Shown: piece by piece, positions 1-6,688 of the stretch | How the letters are laid out: each line of letters starts with the position of its first letter | How positions within the stretch are numbered: position 1 is the first letter of the stretch | Source: Deltaproteobacteria bacterium | Lineage (GTDB): Bacteria; Myxococcota_A; UBA9042 | Assembly (NCBI GenBank): GCA_020632665.1 | Contig: JACKFC010000042.1 | Span: 1-34,424 of the forward strand | DNA length: 34,424 nt | Direction: 5' to 3' | Notes under the pieces: generated by a model | What the model was told of the DNA's origin: nothing | The model's input: only the letters and a program-made list of their open reading frames with translations | Databases searched by the model: none | Made by a program: the position numbers and the translations under genes

Positions 1-279
1 CTGGCCGATCTACCATCGGCCGCACAGGAAAAAATCGATGAACTCGCGACCTACTTCGACAATAACAAAGGGCGGATGGACTATCCGGCGTACCGCGCAC
101 GCGGACTGCGGATCACCAGCGGCATCGTCGAGAGCGCCAACTACCACGTGACCGGCGCGCGGCTGAAGCAGCAGGGTATGCGGTGGTCTTCGGATGGCGC
201 GGCTCGTCTTGCCGTCCTGCGTGCGGACCTCTGCAACGGTGACTGGCATAGTCGTTCCGAGCAGTTGCTGGCGGCATGA
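1..279 (+). CDS. ISKra4-family transposase, C-terminal part (5' truncated by window edge)
   Basis: The frame is open from the first base and ends with TGA at 277-279, giving the last 92 residues of a transposase. The visible blocks YFDNNKGRMDYPAYR, GLRITSGIVESA, RLKQQGMRWS and a closing LRADLCNGDW segment are the conserved C-terminal signature of the ISKra4 family. That family has a DDE-type catalytic core; the Glu of IVESAN is probably the last acidic residue of the triad. The protein would cut and rejoin the ends of its own element. Whether the gene is intact depends on sequence upstream of the window. Nothing in the visible part is broken. Confidence 0.85.
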   Translation: MADLPSAAQEKIDELATYFDNNKGRMDYPAYRARGLRITSGIVESANYHVTGARLKQQGMRWSSDGAARLAVLRADLCNGDWHSRSEQLLAA

Positions 280-320
280 GGTGGGAGAGCGACACCGCGA
301 TCATGCGGGAGCGGTCAACC
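1..320 (+). mobile_element. 3' end of an ISKra4-family insertion sequence
   Basis: This is the right-hand remainder of an insertion sequence whose transposase C-terminus occupies 1-279. The stretch after the stop codon contains gcgggagcggtcaacc (about 305-320), which I suspect is the terminal inverted repeat because it lies just beyond the transposase stop and the next ORF begins almost immediately. The left end lies outside the window, so neither the inverted-repeat match nor a target-site duplication can be checked here. The boundary at 320 is an estimate. Confidence 0.45.
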
Positions 321-325
321 GGGCT

Positions 326-808
326 ATGGCGACCCCCGGATCTCATCCGCGCCCCAAGTCGAAATGGCCTGGAATCTTCACCAAGTCGCTGGGCACCTGC
401 TGGCCGCCGACGCTGACCCAGGGCTACCCGGAGGACTGGTACACCATAGACGACGACGGCAACAGGGTCTGGCAGTGGATCTGGTTGAAGCCGCCGGACG
501 AGTACGTGAATTCTTTGTTCGTTGTCGAAGACGGCATTCCCGGAACGATTCAAGCCTTCGAACTCACAGGCCCAGGCGATTTGCACATCACGATCGACGT
601 GCGGGATTGCAGCAAGGGAACGATAGTCGCGAACGAAGCGCCACTGAAGGTCAAGTGCCCAGTAGCGGCGGGAGGGAGTGTGACCGTCGACTTCGACGTC
701 GGGTGCACGACCCCTCCGTGTGTGGGCGACTACCTCTTGCGGTATGTTGTCGTGTCCGACTGCGGTTCGCTGCAGTACCTGGACAATATCGTGCCCATCA
801 AGAAATAG
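326..808 (+). CDS. hypothetical protein, possibly truncated at its N-terminus by the neighbouring IS
   Basis: I do not recognise this 160-residue protein. It has a hydrophilic start (MATPGSHPRPKSK), a WQWIWLKPPDEY block, and then alternating hydrophobic residues with six Cys spread over the C-terminal two thirds. This suggests a small disulphide-bonded beta-sandwich, although no signal peptide is present. The ATG at 326 lies only a few bases after the likely right end of the ISKra4 element and has no clear ribosome binding site. A natural 5' part, perhaps with an export signal, may therefore have been removed by the insertion. Third-codon positions are less GC-biased than in the flanking genes (for example the run around 509-560), which hints at foreign origin. 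The frame is also open upstream to 194 inside the transposase gene, but that part is probably not coding. Confidence 0.5.
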   Translation: MATPGSHPRPKSKWPGIFTKSLGTCWPPTLTQGYPEDWYTIDDDGNRVWQWIWLKPPDEYVNSLFVVEDGIPGTIQAFELTGPGDLHITIDVRDCSKGTIVANEAPLKVKCPVAAGGSVTVDFDVGCTTPPCVGDYLLRYVVVSDCGSLQYLDNIVPIKK

Positions 809-1003
809 CATCGCCGATTCTGACAGGGCCCCGCCACCGCGGGCGCCACGACGGACGGAGCCCGGCTCCTTGTGCTGAACGCCCGCTTCGGCGACCTTCC
901 CACACACGCACCGGGCTGGGTCTGGTCGGAGGTAGGGAGCGCGCAATGACTTCCAGCCACGCCGCGCGGCAGCCCGCCCAATCGTCTGCGTGCCGCCTGC
1001 TGG

Positions 1004-1678
1004 ATGCGCTGCTCGAACCGGCGTTCACCCTCACCTCCTGTGCCGCTGAGCGGGACCATACCGCGCTCGCAATTCGCGCGGGCGACCGGACACTGCCGCT
1101 GGGCCTACGCCGGCAGCGCCGCGGCGCACCTGCTGCGGGGCGAGTTGGCGCAGGCGAGCTACGACCAAGCGGTCGGCAAGTTCCGCCACGGCGAGCTGCG
1201 CACCGCGACGACGCACGTCTACCGCGGCGAGGTCCACCGCATGCGTGGGAACTTCACCGCCGCCCGACGCGATCTGGAGATCGCCGTCGAGTACACGCCC
1301 GGCCGGATCGCCGCGGCGATGAACCTCGCCTTGGTCTACGATGGACTCGGCCTGCACGCCGAGCGAGACGCCGTTCTCGCCCGCCTGCAGCAGCGCGCCC
1401 CTGCCATCATCTGGGAGGCGAGTCGGGCCGCTGGCCTGCCCGCCACGACGTCGATCCCGCCGGCGCAGCTGCAACCGATCATCGAGAGCGCGCTGCGCCT
1501 GATGCGCGGCAACCGCTCCTCGATCGTGCACACGCTGGTGGTCGATGGCGAGGTCCGGGTGGTGCCCGACCCGGCCGTCTGGATCACCGACGCCCGGGCC
1601 GTGATGCCGATGCCGGCCGATCTGCTTCGGGATCGCATGATCCGGGGCGCAATGGCCGATGCGCTGGGCGGTTGCTAG
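1004..1678 (+). CDS. TPR-like repeat protein, start uncertain, probable frameshift near its 5' end
   Basis: Residues from about 30 onward form helical repeats of TPR character (GEVHRMRGNFTAARRDLEIA, then AAAMNLALVYDGLGLHAERD), followed by a C-terminal region without a recognisable domain. TPR proteins usually act as protein-binding scaffolds; no partner can be named. The ATG at 1004 is the first in this frame, but the first ~20 codons look non-coding (several codons ending in T or A). A better start is the ATG at 946 in the +1 frame, which has GGAGG and AGGGAG upstream and well-biased codons up to about 1100. The likely original gene is therefore 946-1678 with a single-base frame change between about 1060 and 1110. 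It could be a real pseudogene or an assembly error. Confidence 0.5.
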   Translation: MRCSNRRSPSPPVPLSGTIPRSQFARATGHCRWAYAGSAAAHLLRGELAQASYDQAVGKFRHGELRTATTHVYRGEVHRMRGNFTAARRDLEIAVEYTPGRIAAAMNLALVYDGLGLHAERDAVLARLQQRAPAIIWEASRAAGLPATTSIPPAQLQPIIESALRLMRGNRSSIVHTLVVDGEVRVVPDPAVWITDARAVMPMPADLLRDRMIRGAMADALGGC

Positions 1679-1693
1679 CGGGCGTTCGGGCGG

Positions 1694-2020
1694 TCAAGCC
1701 TCGGCCGGGCGGTGGATCTGCTTCGGGCCTTCCTTGCCGGCGGTGCGGGTCCAGGTGTTGTCGCCGGTGCGCTCGTATTTGGTGAAGCCTTTGTCCGACG
1801 TCAGCCGATCGACGGCCGGTCGACCGCCGCCGCTGCCGCCCAGGGCCGCGGTCCCGCTCTGTGTGCTGGTGCGGAAGGCGACCGGCTGGATCACGCGCAC
1901 GACCGGCTCGCCCGTCTCGGGATGCTCTTGCAGGGCCGGCTCGCTGATCCGCTGGATCACTTCGAAATGCTCACCGCGGCTGCCGTCGGGCAGGACCACG
2001 GCATAGACGTACGTCGGCAC
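1694..2020 (-). CDS. FmdB-like small protein lacking the zinc-ribbon cysteines
   Basis: The 108-residue product begins MPTYVYAVVLPDGSRGEHFE and continues with a HPETGEPVVRVI block. This is the fold signature of the FmdB/CxxC_CxxC_SSSS regulatory-protein family (MPTYEY...FE...CPxCG...vxRvi). Where classical members have two CxxC knuckles, this protein has no cysteine, so it cannot bind zinc in the usual way; the HPETGEP turn replaces the second knuckle. The C-terminal half is Gly/Thr/Lys-rich and probably flexible. I chose the GTG at 2020 because a strong GAGGAGG lies 6 nt upstream and because the family begins with PTYVY. An in-frame ATG at 2215 would add 65 unrelated residues and overlap the HIT gene. 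It is transcribed divergently from that gene. The function is unknown. Confidence 0.75.
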   Translation of the reverse strand: MPTYVYAVVLPDGSRGEHFEVIQRISEPALQEHPETGEPVVRVIQPVAFRTSTQSGTAALGGSGGGRPAVDRLTSDKGFTKYERTGDNTWTRTAGKEGPKQIHRPAEA

Positions 2021-2026
2021 GGCTCG

Positions 2027-2033
2027 CCTCCTC
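2027..2033 (-). promoter_or_regulatory. ribosome binding site deciding a GTG start
   Basis: Read on the minus strand, GAGGAGG lies 6 nt before the GTG at 2020. This fixes the start of the FmdB-like gene and argues against the upstream ATG. Confidence 0.7.
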
Positions 2034-2140
2034 GCGCAGCATCGGCCCTGTCGACGTTGACCGGCGCGCTGCGAGCGGCGATCGTTGCGCGCATTGCGCC
2101 CTGGCTGCAAGGCCCACCTGGCGCGCACGGAGCTGTGCCC

Positions 2141-2560
2141 ATGTCCGACAAGACCGTCTTCGACCGCATCCTCGACGGCGAGCTGCCCTGCCACAAGGTC
2201 TACGAAGACGAGCACGTGCTCGCCTTTCTCGACATCTTCCCGCTCTCACCCGGCCACACGCTGGTGATCCCGAAGGAGCGTCGCGCCTACCTGCACGAGC
2301 TCTCCGACGAAGCCTGCGCCGCCATCGGTCGGGTGCTGCCGCGGATCGCGCGCGCGGCGATGGCTGCGTCCGGCGCGCGGGCCTACAACGTGCTGCAGAA
2401 CAACGGCGCGGCGGCGCACCAGGCCGTCTTCCACGTCCACTTCCACGTGATCCCGAAGGTCGGCGACAAGGGCCTCGGCGTCGGCTGGGTCCCGGGCAAG
2501 CTGGGCAACGACGCCGCCGCGGCCCTGCTCACGTCGATGCACGCTTCGCTGCAGGGCTGA
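2141..2560 (+). CDS. HIT family protein (histidine triad nucleotide hydrolase)
   Basis: This 139-residue cytosolic protein has the full HIT fold. It contains an N-terminal IFDRI-like segment (VFDRILDGELPCHKVYEDE), the central HTLVIPKERR block, NVLQNNGAAAHQAVFH, and the catalytic histidine triad HVHFHVIP near residue 107. Family members hydrolyse purine nucleoside phosphoramidates, dinucleoside polyphosphates or related adenylylated compounds through the middle triad histidine. The exact substrate cannot be told from the sequence. The length is standard for HinT/YcfF-type proteins. The ATG at 2141 matches the family N-terminus; an in-frame frame extension upstream to 1712 overlaps the opposite gene and is not supported. 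It ends 20 nt before the convergent DUF971 gene. Confidence 0.93.
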   Translation: MSDKTVFDRILDGELPCHKVYEDEHVLAFLDIFPLSPGHTLVIPKERRAYLHELSDEACAAIGRVLPRIARAAMAASGARAYNVLQNNGAAAHQAVFHVHFHVIPKVGDKGLGVGWVPGKLGNDAAAALLTSMHASLQG

Positions 2561-2580
2561 TTGTTCGGTCCCGTCGCGCG

Positions 2581-3090
2581 CTAGGCCGTTCGCTCGGCCA
2601 GGGCCTTCTTCGCCTGCGGCCGCGCGGCGAGCTGGGCGCCGGGCGCGGGCGGATGGGCCTCGGTCCCGTCGCCGGGCGAGACGGCGCGCAGATAGGTCCA
2701 GCTGAAGATGCCGGTGTCGTGGCCATCGCCCCAACGAAGCTTCATCCCGTAGGCGCCGACCGGCTCAGCACCGGCGAGGCGCAGCGACTCCTGCACCGAC
2801 GGCGGCTTCGGCCCGGCGCTGATCGAGAAGCTCCCCTTCTTGCCTGGCTTGGGCGGCTCGGGCTTCGCCAGCGCGCGGGCGTCGAACAGCGTCGTCGGCG
2901 GGCCGTGGGTACCCGAGCAGGTCGCGCAGGGGCACATCGCGCGCAGGTAGGGGCGGTCGAAGAGGCCGCGGTGACCGTCAGAGAAGACGATCTCGACGCC
3001 GCCGTCCGGGCGCCAGCCGAGCTTGCTCGGGGTGATCTTGTCGAAGGCGTCGAGGTCGAATTGGACCTTGGCCGAATCTCGTGGCTCCAT
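2581..3090 (-). CDS. DUF971 / gamma-butyrobetaine hydroxylase-like N-terminal domain protein
   Basis: The 169-residue product carries the DUF971 (GBBH-like_N) fold: PSKLGWRPDGGVEIVFSDGH, then LRAMCPCATCSG, and, after a Pro/Lys-rich insertion, GAYGMKLRWGDGHDTGIFSW with YLRAV. The same fold forms the N-terminal zinc-binding domain of eukaryotic gamma-butyrobetaine hydroxylase. Bacterial stand-alone versions have been linked to iron-sulphur carrier (Mrp/ApbC) systems, but no such gene is adjacent here. The CPCATC cluster is a plausible metal site. The C-terminal 30 residues are Pro/Ala-rich and probably disordered. The ATG at 3090 has GAGGAAG just upstream; a longer frame to 3186 lacks such support. 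It is divergent from the amidohydrolase, separated by 113 nt. Confidence 0.85.
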   Translation of the reverse strand: MEPRDSAKVQFDLDAFDKITPSKLGWRPDGGVEIVFSDGHRGLFDRPYLRAMCPCATCSGTHGPPTTLFDARALAKPEPPKPGKKGSFSISAGPKPPSVQESLRLAGAEPVGAYGMKLRWGDGHDTGIFSWTYLRAVSPGDGTEAHPPAPGAQLAARPQAKKALAERTA

Positions 3091-3203
3091 GGCTTCCTCG
3101 CGAACGTACGCTGCGCGCCCCTGGTCGGGCGCGGGCGGCGGGAGGATGGCAGCCCCGGCCCGCCCTGCCAACGGCGCGGCCGGCAAGCCTGCGTGGAGGC
3201 TGG

Positions 3204-4664
3204 ATGCAGAGCCGATCGAGCGAGCGCATCGTGCGGAGCCGACGCGTGGCCCTCGGCGGGGTCACCGAGCCCCTGCGCGTGGCGCCGGCAAACCTGCACC
3301 TCTCGGGCGCTCGGATCACGGCGATCTCGGACTACGACGCGCCGTTGCCGCCCGCTGACGGCGCGCGGGTCGGGGTCGGGGTCGGGGTCGTCGTCGAGGA
3401 CCATGGCGACGACCTAATCACGCCGAGTTTTGTCGACGCCCACGTCCACGCGCCGATGCTCTACTTCCGCGGCCTCGGCTCGGCCCTGGCGATGCGGGGC
3501 AACGTCGTCGAGGACGTCTTCTACGCCGTCGAGAGCAAGCTCGAACCCAGCGACGTGCGCGCTTTCGCCCGCTTGGGCGCCTACGAGCTGCTGCGGGTCG
3601 GCACCGGGACCATCTGGGAGCACTACTACTTCGGCGAGGAATTGGCCGCAGGCCTGCGCGACGCCGGGATCACGGGCTTCGTCGCGCCGACGCTGCAGGA
3701 TCGCTCGGGCCCGGGCGTGCCGTGGCTGGAGCAACAACTCGACGCCACCATCGCGCTCTGCGAAGACGACGACTTGGCGGAGGCCGGGCTCTTCGCTGCG
3801 CTCGGGCCGCACGCCACCGATACGGTCTCGGCTGCGCTGTGGCAGCGCATCGCCACACTGGCGCAGGAGCGCGGCCTGCCCGTCCACGCGCACGTCGCGC
3901 AGAGCTACGAAGAAGTCGAGCGCGCCTGGCAGACCGCCGGCTGCTCACCGGTCGAGATGCTGCAGCGCAGCGGCGCGCTGGACGCCTCGCACCGCTTCTT
4001 GATGGTGCACGGCATCTTCCTCTCCGACGCCGACCTCGGCCGCCTCGACCCGGCGCGGCATACCCTCGGCTTCTGCCCATTCTCGCAGCTGCAGTTCAGC
4101 GTGCCGGCCGACGTGCTGCGCTGGACCGCGCGCGGCCTGCCCTGGGTCGTCGCCACCGATTGCGCCGCCTGCAACGACGGCATGGACGTACAGAAGGAGC
4201 TGCGCTTCGTCTCCGGTGCCCGGGCGCTGCGCGCGGCACACTCGTCCGAGCGGGAAGCCTTCGCCCGCGCCGGCTCGCTCACCGCGGCGGCCGAGCTCGA
4301 GCGCACCCGTCAGGCGGCGTACGATCTCGACCACGGCTGGAGCGACCCGGCGGCGTTGCTGAGCAGGGTCTGGTCGATCCCCGGCGTCCTCGACCCGCGC
4401 TGGCCGGCCGGTGCCCTCGAGGCGGGCCGCGTCGCCAACTATTGCGTCTGGGATATCGAAGATCCGGCGTTCTGGCCCGGGATCGACCCGCTGCGGGCGC
4501 TTGCGATGGGCTCGCCGCTCCCTGCGCTGCGCCGCCACGTCGTCGCCGGTCGGCCGGTGGGACGAGACGGCGACGTTCGGACCCTGGGTGAGCAGGCCGA
4601 GGTCCGGGAGGCCGCGCGCGAGGCGCGGCGACGACTCGAGCTCTTGCTCGCCCGCCTGAATTGA
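3204..4664 (+). CDS. amidohydrolase-superfamily protein, SAH/MTA-deaminase (ATZ/TRZ)-like
   Basis: This 486-residue TIM-barrel hydrolase has the metal ligands of subtype III amidohydrolases: HxH in FVDAHVHAP (H80, H82), H230 in VHAHVAQ, H269 in LMVHG, and D319 in VVATDCAACNDGMD. The order and spacing match S-adenosylhomocysteine/5'-methylthioadenosine deaminases and triazine hydrolases, which remove an amino or chloro group from a heterocycle. Two things differ. The proton-shuttling Glu of the HxxE motif is Gln (Q233), and the usual HNPxSNLKL segment reads GFCPFSQLQFS. The substrate is therefore not assigned. A short (GGGGTC)n-like stretch at about 3367-3390 encodes a Val-Gly run in the N-terminal beta domain. 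The ATG at 3204 has GGAGG 6-10 nt upstream. There is no signal peptide, so it is cytosolic. Confidence 0.85.
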   Translation: MQSRSSERIVRSRRVALGGVTEPLRVAPANLHLSGARITAISDYDAPLPPADGARVGVGVGVVVEDHGDDLITPSFVDAHVHAPMLYFRGLGSALAMRGNVVEDVFYAVESKLEPSDVRAFARLGAYELLRVGTGTIWEHYYFGEELAAGLRDAGITGFVAPTLQDRSGPGVPWLEQQLDATIALCEDDDLAEAGLFAALGPHATDTVSAALWQRIATLAQERGLPVHAHVAQSYEEVERAWQTAGCSPVEMLQRSGALDASHRFLMVHGIFLSDADLGRLDPARHTLGFCPFSQLQFSVPADVLRWTARGLPWVVATDCAACNDGMDVQKELRFVSGARALRAAHSSEREAFARAGSLTAAAELERTRQAAYDLDHGWSDPAALLSRVWSIPGVLDPRWPAGALEAGRVANYCVWDIEDPAFWPGIDPLRALAMGSPLPALRRHVVAGRPVGRDGDVRTLGEQAEVREAAREARRRLELLLARLN

Positions 4665-4710
4665 CGAAACGGCGCCGGGTGGGTGGATACGGCCCGGACG
4701 GAAGGCACGC

Positions 4711-6579
4711 CTACAAGCTGAACGTGTAGGCGTTGCCGGTCTTGATCTCGTAGCGAACGACCGCGAAGAGGTCGTGGGCGAAGATCAAGTTGTGCGGCGG
4801 GCTCGGGTCGATCGCCATGCCACCGAAGTTGAGGTAGCCGGGGATCAGCGCGGTGCCGGTGTTGCCGCAGGTCGCCTGCATCCCGAGGGTCGGATGCCAG
4901 CACGGCCAGGTGAAGCGGTCGCCGGTGGCGGGGTCGACGGCGATGGCGCCCGACGCACCCTTGATCCCGTAGGTCCAGAGCACCTTGCGGTAGGGATCCC
5001 AGCGGATCCAGCGGTCGCCCAGGCCCTCGGCGTTGATCGGGCCGCCGCCGAGGCCACCTGGGTCCTTGGCGTTGCTGATCAGCTTGCGGTTGCCGGTGCC
5101 GAGGTCGACCTCGAGCAGCTTGGTGTCGCTGACGGCGTAGAGCTTGCCGTCGACGATCTCGAAGGCGCGCATCTGGAACTGGATCTCGCTGTAGCCCGCG
5201 CCGATCGGGTCCTTCATCGTGGTCGACTGGTTCGGATCCGGCGCCATCGTCAGGAACGAGCACTTGCTGAAGTCGGCGGGGAACTTCACCACGCCGCGGC
5301 CGGGCATGTTGATGTAGGCGAAGTAGTGGTTGCCGGCGTCGTCCATCGCCCAGCCCTCGGGAACCATCTGCACGACCTTCTTGCCGGGGAGCGTGCTGCC
5401 GTTCGGGCAGAGCGTGGCCTGGTCCGCCTTCTCCTCGTCGAAGAGCAGCTCACGGTCGCCGGTCTTCGGATCGATGCGGAAGATCTTCGGCGGCGCGATA
5501 TCGCTGGTGCCGCCGATGGCGTAGAGCTTGCCGTCCTTGCCCTCCTTGATATCCATCAAGTTGACGAACGTCGGACCGCTGCCGACCTCGGTGTAGCCGA
5601 GCGACGGATCGTTGAAGGCACCGGAGACGTGGCGGCGCTTGCCCGTCTTGATGTCGATGCCGAAGATCATCGTCTGCGCCTTCTTGCTCGAGGTCTGCCA
5701 ACCGACGGCCAGCATCCACTCGTCGCCGACGAGCACGCCGTTCCAGGCCTGCACGGTGCTGGCGAGGTCGCGCATCCGCGGCCCCTCGCCGAAGCTGGTC
5801 TTGGCCGGGAGGTTGTAGGGACGCTTGCATTGATCGTCGAACTTGCCGGCGCAGCGGCAGTCGACCGGAAAATCCGAGGGGTTGGACCAATATTGCACCA
5901 GCGGGCACTCGTCGCTGTCGTGCTGCGGGCTGCTCTTGTCGGTGATCGAGGAGACGCACGCGGCAGCGCTCTGGTTGCCGGTCTGCTCGAGTTCCTTGCA
6001 CGCCGGGTGCTCGATCTTCTTCTCAGCGAGGTATTGGCACGTCGTCTTGGTGACGTCGAAGCAATAACCCTCGCCCGTGCAATCCTTCTTCAGGTAGGCA
6101 CACATCGACTTGACACCCGTCAAGTCGCCACTGCAGAGCCCGCCGTTGTAGGTCTGGTCGTCCGGGCAGAAGCAATAGGCCTTGCCGTCGGTGCCCTCTT
6201 TGCAGGTTTGCAGGTTGCCGCACTTCGGGCTCTTCAGGTCGCAGGAGGGTCCTTGGTTCGCCGGCTTGCCGGTTCCCGTATCGGTGCCGGTCGTCGTGTC
6301 GCCGCCCGTGGCCGTATCGCCGCCGGTCGCCGTATCACCGTTGGGCCCGGTCCCATCACCTCCGGCGTCCCCAACAACGTCACCACCGGGCGTGAGTACG
6401 TCACTCCCGACGCCGCTACCGTCGCTGACACCGCTACCATCGCTGACGCCGCTACCGTCGCTGACGTCGCTGACGCTGCTGCTGCCCCCGTCACCACCGT
6501 CCTCGCCGCCACAACCGGCCGCCAACGCAGCGCACACCAGCCACGGCCACGCGCCCTTGCCCGAGAACAACCCACGCAT
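4711..6579 (-). CDS. exported lipoprotein: Asp/Gly/Ser linker, Cys-rich region, propeller-like domain
   Basis: This 622-residue protein starts with a signal peptide ending in a lipobox-like LAAGC (C23). A low-complexity tether of about 90 residues follows, built from DGSGVS and TATGGD repeats. Residues ~115-250 are Cys-rich (about 16 Cys) and probably disulphide-bonded, including an EGF-like CKEGTDGKAYCFCPDD. The rest has recurring strand patterns such as KLYAIGG, KIFRIDPKTGDRELL, KLYAVSDTKLLEVD and GAIAVDPATGDR, typical of a six- or seven-bladed beta-propeller of SMP-30/NHL type. It is likely anchored on the outer membrane and displays the propeller outside; no ligand or enzyme activity is evident. 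The ATG at 6579 has GAGGAG 6-11 nt upstream; the in-frame ATG at 6597 would put that site inside the gene. It lies 109 nt after the M15 peptidase gene in the same direction. Confidence 0.85.
   Translation of the reverse strand: MRGLFSGKGAWPWLVCAALAAGCGGEDGGDGGSSSVSDVSDGSGVSDGSGVSDGSGVGSDVLTPGGDVVGDAGGDGTGPNGDTATGGDTATGGDTTTGTDTGTGKPANQGPSCDLKSPKCGNLQTCKEGTDGKAYCFCPDDQTYNGGLCSGDLTGVKSMCAYLKKDCTGEGYCFDVTKTTCQYLAEKKIEHPACKELEQTGNQSAAACVSSITDKSSPQHDSDECPLVQYWSNPSDFPVDCRCAGKFDDQCKRPYNLPAKTSFGEGPRMRDLASTVQAWNGVLVGDEWMLAVGWQTSSKKAQTMIFGIDIKTGKRRHVSGAFNDPSLGYTEVGSGPTFVNLMDIKEGKDGKLYAIGGTSDIAPPKIFRIDPKTGDRELLFDEEKADQATLCPNGSTLPGKKVVQMVPEGWAMDDAGNHYFAYINMPGRGVVKFPADFSKCSFLTMAPDPNQSTTMKDPIGAGYSEIQFQMRAFEIVDGKLYAVSDTKLLEVDLGTGNRKLISNAKDPGGLGGGPINAEGLGDRWIRWDPYRKVLWTYGIKGASGAIAVDPATGDRFTWPCWHPTLGMQATCGNTGTALIPGYLNFGGMAIDPSPPHNLIFAHDLFAVVRYEIKTGNAYTFSL
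6409..6475 (-). repeat. 18-bp tandem repeat encoding SDGSGV units
   Basis: Three 18-bp units (6409-6426, 6427-6444, 6445-6462), nearly identical apart from two G/A differences in the middle unit, are followed by a partial unit. On the minus strand each encodes six residues of the DGSGVS tether. A second 18-bp repeat, encoding TATGGD, lies nearby at about 6294-6345. The unit length is a multiple of three, so copy-number change would lengthen or shorten the linker without a frameshift. Confidence 0.8.
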
Positions 6580-6688
6580 CACGAACTCCTCGCGCACACC
6601 GCCACGGGCATGCGACTACGAAGTGAACGTAGAGACTTATCGAAGAGAAAGGCTCTTGCGCCGATCTGAACCGCAGCGCCGGTCCGGA

